A stretch of 11,479 bases of DNA from Gemmatimonadota bacterium (GTDB lineage Bacteria > Gemmatimonadota > Gemmatimonadetes > Gemmatimonadales > GWC2-71-9), in the NCBI GenBank assembly GCA_029884275.1, contig JAOUIC010000017.1:1-11479 (forward strand), in the 5' to 3' direction. Each line of letters opens with the position of its first letter. Positions within the stretch are counted from its first letter, which is position 1. Of this stretch, positions 6,567 to 11,479 are shown piece by piece. A program made the translations under genes and the position numbers. The notes beneath the pieces were generated by a model. The model was not told the DNA's origin. It saw only the letters and a list, made by a program, of their open reading frames with translations, and did no database searches.

Positions 6567-9550
6567 CCGGGCTTCTCGCCGCGCCGCCGCCGCATCGGCT
6601 CGAATCGCGGGTCCGTCGCGCCGAGCCGGCCGGCCCACTCGGCACGGGGGGAATGCACCTTGTGGAATCGCCCGTCGCGGACCCGGCAGATCTCACGGAA
6701 CTCACAGTAGGCACAGTCGTGGCTGTCCATGGTGGGCAGGAATTCCCCCCGCTCCACCTGACCGAGCAGGTCGAGGATCACGCCGGGCGCCGCGTCGAGT
6801 TCCGCGCGCTCGTGGCGGGCGACCTGGTTCTCTCCCTTCGGCGTCGGGAACCGGTATTCGAATACCGCCACCTCGGCCTTCAGGAGTTGCTCTGCCGCCA
6901 GGGCGTAGAGCCCCGACTGGAGCTGCCTGCCGCCACGGAAGGCCCCGCCCCTGCCGTCGGCCGCGAATCCCCAGGTCGAGCCGGTCTTGAAGTCGATGAT
7001 GACCAGCCTGCCGTCCTCGCGCCGGTCGACGCGATCGATGCGGCCCCAGACAGCGAGGCGCGACCCATCGGGGAGGCGTAGGACCGGGCGCCGATCCCCC
7101 TCGAGCAGCTCCATCTCGCATACCATCCACCTCGCGCCGCCACCGTCACGCTCCATCAGCAGGAACGAGAGGGCCGACTGGCGCACGTACTCCCACTCGG
7201 CCTCGACGATGCCCGCGGCGGGCGCGGGCACCTTGCGCTGCCACTCGCCGAAGACCGCCCTGGCTGTGGCCACGACCGCGGCCTCCGCCTCAGGGGCCTG
7301 CAGTCGGTCCTGCCGGTCCATCCACTCCCGCGCGAACCGCTCGAACACTGTGTGCAACAGCGCCCCGCGGTCGAGCGGGCTGAGCCAGGCGCCGGGTTCG
7401 AACTCGGCGTCCTCCACCGGCCGGAGCCGCATGGCATGGCGATAGAGCCAGGCCAGCGGGCAGGCGGCGAGCAGCTGCAGCGATGAGGCCGAGATCGGGG
7501 TCTGGCGCCTCCGGGGATCCTCCTCCCGCGCGGCGGGCACGACGCCGTGTGCGGCGGTGATGACGTCGCTCTCCCAGGCTCCGGCGAGGCGGAGGCCCCG
7601 CTCCAGCTCGGGCCAGCGTTCCAGTGCCTGCGAAGTGCCGTCGAGCAGGACGGACCCTGGCGCGATCGCGCCGAGCCAGACATCGCGCACGTCGAGCGGC
7701 ATAACGCCGGGGCCCGGGACGGCGGCGGCGGGCGGTGACAGCTCGGCGCGCAAGCCCTCGAACGAGAGGTCCGGATTACCGAGGGTCTGCCGCGCAATGT
7801 CCAGCAAGACCGGCGCGGGCGACGCCTCGCGGCCGCCGTCGGCGGCCAGCGCCCACGAGAGTGTGACATCGCCCGCGAGCGAGGCGAGGGCGCGGCGCAC
7901 CAGGCGCCGCCGCTCGTCGCGTCGCTCCGCGGTGGTGGCGAGGTCGCCGCCGATTCGCGCGCGGATCGCGTCGGGGAGCAGCGGGTCCTGGATGCGGGGA
8001 CCTGCCGCGCGCTCCGCGTCGAGTCCGAGCACGAAGATACGCCGCCGCCCGGTGGTGCCCGCGTGCGCGAGGTCGGTCAGGTGCAGATGGCCGCCGCACA
8101 TGTTCCACGGTCGGCGGTCCGGGCCCAGCGCTGGCCAGATGCGAAAGTCGGCCAGGGCGTCCCGCAGGGCGGCGAGCGCGCCACCGAAGGGCCGGGTCGC
8201 GTGCATCTCGCGCTCGCACAACGCCAGCCGGGTCGCCAGGCGGGCGCGGGCGTGCTCCTCGGCTTCGTCGCGGACCGGGCTGTACTCGAGCCATTGTCGC
8301 AGCGAGCCCGCGAGCACGCCGGGGGAGAGCGGAGGCGGCTCCGGCTGGCCGGGCTCCGGGCCGGGAGGCGTCGCGGCGATGATCCCGCTCAGAATTGTCC
8401 GGAGCTGGCGGGTGGCAGTCTCCCAGTCGGACTCCGACTGTTCGTCTTCCGGGTACTCATGGTCGCGGGCGAGCGTGAGGCCGCGCCGAAGATCCTCCAG
8501 CGCCCGCAGGTACCGGTTGCGGCTCCAACCGATGGCCAGCGTACGGAGCAGCCGGACCAGCTGCGGGGAGGGAAGCTCGGCGCCGGCGGCCAGATCGCCG
8601 GCCTCGATCGCTTCGCGAAGCAGGTGATCGGGAAGGCCCCGCTCGATCCACTCGAACCACCGTGCCACAAGGCGGCCGAGCCGGCTGCGGCCGAGAGGCA
8701 GTCCGGCGAGGTAGGTCGCCGGGATGCCGGCGCGGGAGGCGATGGCATCAAGGGCGGTGCCGTAGGCGTCGGGATCGGTGGCAACGATCTCGACTTCATC
8801 CCAGCGCCGCTGTTCGCGGCAGATGCGCCTCAGCACCTCTCGCACTTCGTCGGCTGGTGTGGCAGCCATGAAGAGGGTAACCGATGGGCCGGCCGGAGCC
8901 TCGGGCCGCTCCGAGGGCTCGGGCAGCGTGTTCGCCCCGGCGTCCGCCAGACGGGCCGCGAGGCGGCCGGGGAGCCCGCGGGGCTCGAGTCCCGGCGCGA
9001 GAAAGAGCTGTCCGGAGATCACGTGCCGGGCCTGTTCGTCAAACGCGGCGAGGGCCTGCTCGAAGAGCCCGCCGGCGTCGACCAGACCGCGCGCGTCCAG
9101 CGACTCCCGGTAGCGAGCAAGGATGAGCGCCAGATCCCTGCCGGCGGAGGTACCGGACGCCCGGGCCAGCGCGTCGGAGGCGACCCCTCGCACCCGCAGT
9201 TCCAGGATCGCGTCGCGCACGGCGCGCCGGAATCCGGACCCGCTGCGGAGGCCGGAAGAGCCTGACGAGAGCCGCCCCCCAGCGGCCAGATCGTCCAGCG
9301 CCGACTCGATCAGCGCCGTGACCTCGAGGTCGCGCGCGGCGCGCATGCCGCGGCGGTGGAGTTCGACCATCGCGAGCTCACCGGCGAGCCCGCGCAAAGT
9401 CATGACTTCCCAGCCGATCCAGCCCCCCATGCGAAGAGCGAGTGCGGCGAGCAGGTCGCGTCCGGCATTGAGGTCGGCGGCCACGAAGATCTTCCGCCCG
9501 CCGGGCGCGGCGCGGGTGAGCGACTCCAGCTGGTCGAGGAGAGCAGGCAT
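6563..9550 (-). CDS. addB: AddB subunit of the AddAB helicase-nuclease (Fe-S nuclease, no Walker A)
   Basis: This 995-residue protein pairs with AddA; addB upstream of addA with an ATGA overlap is a common order for this complex. The N-terminus resembles an SF1 helicase fold, but the usual P-loop is replaced by a segment reading RKIFVAADLNAGRDLL, with no GxGKT. It is therefore unlikely to bind ATP at that site and probably serves as a structural, Chi-scanning subunit. The C-terminal nuclease is complete: His733 in LLHTVF, Asp839 in GRIDRVD, Asp853-Phe-Lys855 and Gln878-x3-Tyr882. Four cysteines, C697 and C946-x2-C949-x5-C955, match the AddB-type iron-sulphur staple that holds the nuclease domain closed. 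The ATG at 9550 is chosen because the frame upstream of it runs into the divergent peptidase gene; an in-frame GTG at 9553 is an alternative. The family call is firm because of the Fe-S nuclease and the AddA neighbour; most of the middle is poorly conserved. Confidence 0.92.
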   Translation of the reverse strand: MPALLDQLESLTRAAPGGRKIFVAADLNAGRDLLAALALRMGGWIGWEVMTLRGLAGELAMVELHRRGMRAARDLEVTALIESALDDLAAGGRLSSGSSGLRSGSGFRRAVRDAILELRVRGVASDALARASGTSAGRDLALILARYRESLDARGLVDAGGLFEQALAAFDEQARHVISGQLFLAPGLEPRGLPGRLAARLADAGANTLPEPSERPEAPAGPSVTLFMAATPADEVREVLRRICREQRRWDEVEIVATDPDAYGTALDAIASRAGIPATYLAGLPLGRSRLGRLVARWFEWIERGLPDHLLREAIEAGDLAAGAELPSPQLVRLLRTLAIGWSRNRYLRALEDLRRGLTLARDHEYPEDEQSESDWETATRQLRTILSGIIAATPPGPEPGQPEPPPLSPGVLAGSLRQWLEYSPVRDEAEEHARARLATRLALCEREMHATRPFGGALAALRDALADFRIWPALGPDRRPWNMCGGHLHLTDLAHAGTTGRRRIFVLGLDAERAAGPRIQDPLLPDAIRARIGGDLATTAERRDERRRLVRRALASLAGDVTLSWALAADGGREASPAPVLLDIARQTLGNPDLSFEGLRAELSPPAAAVPGPGVMPLDVRDVWLGAIAPGSVLLDGTSQALERWPELERGLRLAGAWESDVITAAHGVVPAAREEDPRRRQTPISASSLQLLAACPLAWLYRHAMRLRPVEDAEFEPGAWLSPLDRGALLHTVFERFAREWMDRQDRLQAPEAEAAVVATARAVFGEWQRKVPAPAAGIVEAEWEYVRQSALSFLLMERDGGGARWMVCEMELLEGDRRPVLRLPDGSRLAVWGRIDRVDRREDGRLVIIDFKTGSTWGFAADGRGGAFRGGRQLQSGLYALAAEQLLKAEVAVFEYRFPTPKGENQVARHERAELDAAPGVILDLLGQVERGEFLPTMDSHDCAYCEFREICRVRDGRFHKVHSPRAEWAGRLGATDPRFEPMRRRRGEKPG

Positions 9551-9557
9551 CACCCTG

Positions 9558-9586
9558 AGTGTACCGGCCCCCTGTGACACCCGCCA
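9558..9586 (-). promoter_or_regulatory. Candidate addBA promoter, possibly giving a leaderless mRNA
   Basis: On the minus strand TACACT (9563-9558) fits the TAnnnT form of a -10 box and ends 7 nt before the addB ATG. TGGCGG (9586-9581) lies 17 nt further upstream but matches a -35 box at only two of six positions. There is no Shine-Dalgarno at normal spacing; the AGGG just before the start is too close. A -10 this near would start transcription at or next to the ATG. Support is by pattern only. Confidence 0.35.
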
Positions 9587-9602
9587 GCGGCGAGTTCTGG
9601 CG
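9582..9602. repeat. Small inverted repeat centred in the divergent intergenic region
   Basis: CGCCAG (9582-9587) and CTGGCG (9597-9602) form a perfect 6-bp inverted repeat with a 9-nt spacer. Its centre (9592) is within one base of the midpoint of the 82-bp gap, and each arm overlaps the putative -35 box of one of the two divergent genes. It could be an operator, or simply two similar -35 boxes facing apart. Arms this short are expected about once by chance in a GC-rich gap of this size. Confidence 0.3.
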
Positions 9603-9626
9603 CGGGCAGACGATCGGCGCGACATT
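9598..9626 (+). promoter_or_regulatory. Weak candidate promoter for the M42-like gene pair
   Basis: TGGCGC (9598-9603), a 17-nt spacer and GACATT (9621-9626) precede the ATG at 9633 by 6 nt. This mirrors the geometry of the addB side, and there is no Shine-Dalgarno before this start either. GACATT matches the -10 consensus at only three positions, so the call is tentative. Confidence 0.2.
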
Positions 9627-9632
9627 GCCCCC

Positions 9633-10574
9633 ATGCCGATCTCCTCACTGTACCGCCTGGTCCTGATGGCGGCGCTCGCCGTCACCACCCCGGCGACTGC
9701 CCAGCATTCCGTCGACTCGCTCGCGGTCCGCCTCTCCGCCATGACGGCCGTGAGCGGATTCGAGCAGGCCATGGCCGATACCCTGCTCAGCATGCTCCCG
9801 GGCTCCGCCCGCGACCGCGCTGGGAACGTGGTCCTCACCCTCGGCACTGGTGCACCGAGGCGGCTGGTCGCCTGCCCGATGGACGAGCCGGGATTCGTCG
9901 TGGGGCGTGTGCGGCCGGACGGATACCTCACCTTGCGGCGCGTCGGCCCGAGCCCCGGTCGGCTCGCCGACCAGCAGCTCGAGGGCCAACGCATCACCGT
10001 CTTTGGGCGCCGCGGTCCGGTGACGGGAGTGGTGGGCGTGCGGTCCATCCACCTCACCCGTGGACGGCCGCCGGCCGGTGAGGCGCCCTTCACCTTCGAC
10101 GAGGCATACGTCGATATCGGTGCCCGAGACGCCGGGGAGGTCGCCGGGCTGGGGATTGCGGTGCTGGCTCCGCTGGCGCTCGAGAAGCGCCCGCACCGTT
10201 ATGGCGATGGACTCTTCGCCGCTCCCGTTGCCGGACGTCGAGCGGCCTGTGCGGCACTGGCGGACGCCGCGCAGAGAGCGGCGGCACCAGACTCGGGAAC
10301 CACGACCATCGCCTTCGTAGTGGAGCAGAGCTTCACCCGCCGCGGCCTCGCCAGCATCGCGCGCAACTCGCGCCCCTTCGATGCCACCGTGCTGCTTGAG
10401 GCTGCGCGAACCGATACCATCGCTTCGCGGCCGCCCGCTCCTGAGCGCCTGGGAGCTTACCAAGTCTGGTCGCTGCCGGTCAGCTACGCCGGCTCCGCGG
10501 TCGAAACCGTGGCGCTCGCCGACGCGCGCGAGCTGAGCCGGCGAGTGCTGGCCTACCTCGGAGGTGCCCGGTGA
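9633..10574 (+). CDS. Exported M42-family peptidase homologue, probable pseudoenzyme
   Basis: A 313-residue protein with a Sec-type signal peptide: a hydrophobic stretch at about 8-19, then PATAQ with likely cleavage after Ala23. The rest follows the M42 glutamyl aminopeptidase/cellulase-M fold and aligns in frame with the next gene through MDExGF, the GVVGVRSIHL strand, VDIG and CAAL. The catalytic sites are not kept. The metal His of AHxDEIG is Pro82 (CPMDEPG), FDDR has become AGRR (200-203), the catalytic and metal Glu pair of REETG is replaced by Gln232-Ser233, and the C-terminal His of the usual H-S-P-V-E is Gly287 in G-S-A-V-E. Only Asp84 of the core set is clearly retained. The frame is intact with normal codon use, so this is a maintained protein rather than a broken gene. 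A periplasmic or secreted non-catalytic partner of the downstream enzyme is inference. The frame is open further upstream, but the ATG at 9633 is chosen for the signal peptide and gene spacing. Confidence 0.82.
   Translation: MPISSLYRLVLMAALAVTTPATAQHSVDSLAVRLSAMTAVSGFEQAMADTLLSMLPGSARDRAGNVVLTLGTGAPRRLVACPMDEPGFVVGRVRPDGYLTLRRVGPSPGRLADQQLEGQRITVFGRRGPVTGVVGVRSIHLTRGRPPAGEAPFTFDEAYVDIGARDAGEVAGLGIAVLAPLALEKRPHRYGDGLFAAPVAGRRAACAALADAAQRAAAPDSGTTTIAFVVEQSFTRRGLASIARNSRPFDATVLLEAARTDTIASRPPAPERLGAYQVWSLPVSYAGSAVETVALADARELSRRVLAYLGGAR
10560..10566 (+). promoter_or_regulatory. Strong ribosome binding site for the second M42 gene
   Basis: GGAGGTG is an almost full Shine-Dalgarno match inside the last codons of the upstream gene. 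It sits 7 nt before the ATG at 10574 and 4 nt before the in-frame GTG at 10571, so it favours the ATG. It is the best ribosome binding site in the window and contrasts with the upstream gene, which has none. Confidence 0.75.
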
Positions 10575-11479
10575 TGCGTCGCTCGCTCGGGGCACTGATC
10601 CCCATGATGGTCGCCGCGCCGCTCCTGGCGCAGTCACCAGCGCGCATCGCCGAGGCCGATTCCGTGCTGCGGCAGCTGGTCGAGTCGTACGGTGTGTCGG
10701 GAACCGAGGGTCCGGTCCGGGAGCTGGTGCGCTCCCTGCTCCCCGCATGGGCGAAGCCCGAGACGGATACCGCGGGCAATCTCTGGGTGCGGGCAGGGAA
10801 GGGGGGCAGGCCGGTAGTGTTCGTGGCGCACCTCGACGAGATCGGGTTCGCGGTGACGGCCATCCGCGAAGATGGGAAACTCACAATCGAGCCGCGCGGC
10901 GGGTTCTTCCCCTCGCTCTACGAAGGGCGGCCCGCGCTGGTCCACACCCCGAGTGGAATCGTCCCGGGGGTCTTCCCGCCGAGGGACAGCGCCTTTTCGG
11001 TCCGCAGACCGCCTCCACTGGTCGTGGACGTCGGGGTCACGTCGCGGGCGGTGGCGGAAGGACTGGGCATCACGGTGGGCAGCACGGTGACGAGCCCCAA
11101 GTCCCACGCGCGGCTTGGGGGGACCCGCGCGACTGGCCGGTCGTTCGACGATCGCGTGGGGTGCGCGGCGCTCATCCTGGCTCTCAGGCGCCTCGATCCG
11201 GCGCGCCTCTCGCACGAGGTGATCTTCGTCTTCAGCGTGCGGGAGGAGACCGGCCTCGAGGGAGCGCGGGTCGTGGCCGACGCCCTCGGTGTCCGCCCCG
11301 CGCGAGTGCACGCGATCGACACCTTCGTTTCCGCCGACTCGCCCATCGACCCCCAGGGCTACGCGGTTGCGCCGCTGGGCGCCGGACCGGTGATCCGGGC
11401 GGTGGACAACAGCGCGGTCGCCCCCCCCGCCCTGGTGGATTCACTGGTCGCGCTGGCCCGCTCGGCCGGGGTTCCGCCG
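10574..11479 (+). CDS. Exported M42-family metallo-aminopeptidase (3' end beyond window)
   Basis: The first 302 residues are present. A signal peptide is visible: two arginines, a hydrophobic run at about 5-19, and LLAQS with likely cleavage after Ala19. The mature part is an M42 (FrvX/YsdC/TET-like) zinc or cobalt aminopeptidase. VAHLDEIGF gives metal ligand His86 and catalytic-site Asp88, GRSFDDRVGCAAL gives Asp192/Asp193, SVREETGLEGA gives Glu224/Glu225, and AID supplies a likely ligand at Asp249. The last ligand, a C-terminal His, would fall after the window end. Characterised M42 enzymes are mostly cytosolic oligomers that trim peptides, so a signal peptide is unusual. The start overlaps the previous stop by one base (TGATG). 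A GTG three bases earlier is an alternative start. A run of eight C at 11421-11428 keeps the frame. Confidence 0.9.
   Translation, partial: MRRSLGALIPMMVAAPLLAQSPARIAEADSVLRQLVESYGVSGTEGPVRELVRSLLPAWAKPETDTAGNLWVRAGKGGRPVVFVAHLDEIGFAVTAIREDGKLTIEPRGGFFPSLYEGRPALVHTPSGIVPGVFPPRDSAFSVRRPPPLVVDVGVTSRAVAEGLGITVGSTVTSPKSHARLGGTRATGRSFDDRVGCAALILALRRLDPARLSHEVIFVFSVREETGLEGARVVADALGVRPARVHAIDTFVSADSPIDPQGYAVAPLGAGPVIRAVDNSAVAPPALVDSLVALARSAGVPP

Noticed and set aside
5406..6710. 434-codon plus-strand open frame opposite addA
   Set aside because: It is wholly antisense to conserved addA helicase motifs, has no recognisable domain, and is rich in Arg/Gly/Pro/Gln as expected of a shadow frame in GC-rich DNA.
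8063..9265. 400-codon plus-strand open frame opposite addB
   Set aside because: It is an antisense shadow of addB with no motif, no ribosome binding site and no family resemblance. Long stop-free frames are expected at this GC content.
3450..9550. addB-addA as part of a novel anti-phage island
   Set aside because: AddAB is a widespread core repair complex, and nothing nearby (no methylase, toxin, reverse transcriptase, Argonaute, integrase or CRISPR) points to a defence cluster.
9551..10093. Upstream extension of addB
   Set aside because: It would run antisense through the M42-like gene with non-conserved sequence. The conserved AddB-like N-terminus begins at the ATG at 9550.
9645..10748. 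367-codon minus-strand open frame opposite the M42 genes
   Set aside because: It covers two genes with signal peptides and clear M42 homology. Its composition is low-complexity Arg/Gly/Ala and no domain is recognisable.

Overview
The window is dense, very GC-rich bacterial chromosome with no RNA genes, mobile elements, CRISPR array or integrase. It holds seven protein genes, two of them cut by the window ends, and only one real intergenic gap (9551-9632, 82 bp). The organism is a diderm: it has a C-terminal fragment of a periplasmic alpha-2-macroglobulin beside pbpC, a pairing typical of Gram-negative bacteria. High GC, signal peptides ending in A-Q, and AddAB in place of RecBCD would suit an environmental lineage such as Gemmatimonadota. 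That placement is a stylistic inference, not something I could test.

Layout. (1) 2-3458, plus strand: the last 67 codons of a bacterial alpha-2-macroglobulin, then penicillin-binding protein 1C (pbpC), then an aldo/keto reductase. Each junction is a 4-bp ATGA stop/start overlap, so this looks like one translationally coupled operon. In the accepted model the macroglobulin traps invading proteases in the periplasm and PBP1C repairs the peptidoglycan. The reductase has no obvious role in that. (2) 3450-9550, minus strand: addB followed by addA, again joined by ATGA, encoding the two-subunit AddAB helicase-nuclease that resects double-strand breaks. addA runs convergently into the reductase gene, and the two coding regions overlap by 9 bp at their stops. 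A four-run G-quadruplex motif sits just before the reductase stop. (3) 9551-9632: a short divergent control region with weak promoter-like boxes facing both ways and a small centred inverted repeat. (4) 9633-11479, plus strand: two overlapping genes for exported M42-family metallopeptidase-like proteins. The second keeps the metal-binding and catalytic motifs visible in the window. The first has lost nearly all of them and looks like a pseudoenzyme.

Most of the window is recognisable housekeeping biology. I see no defence island or clearly new multi-gene system. The most unusual item is the coupled pair of secreted M42 proteins, one apparently dead and one apparently active. Next are the G-quadruplex at the overlapping convergent stops and the possibly leaderless start of addB.
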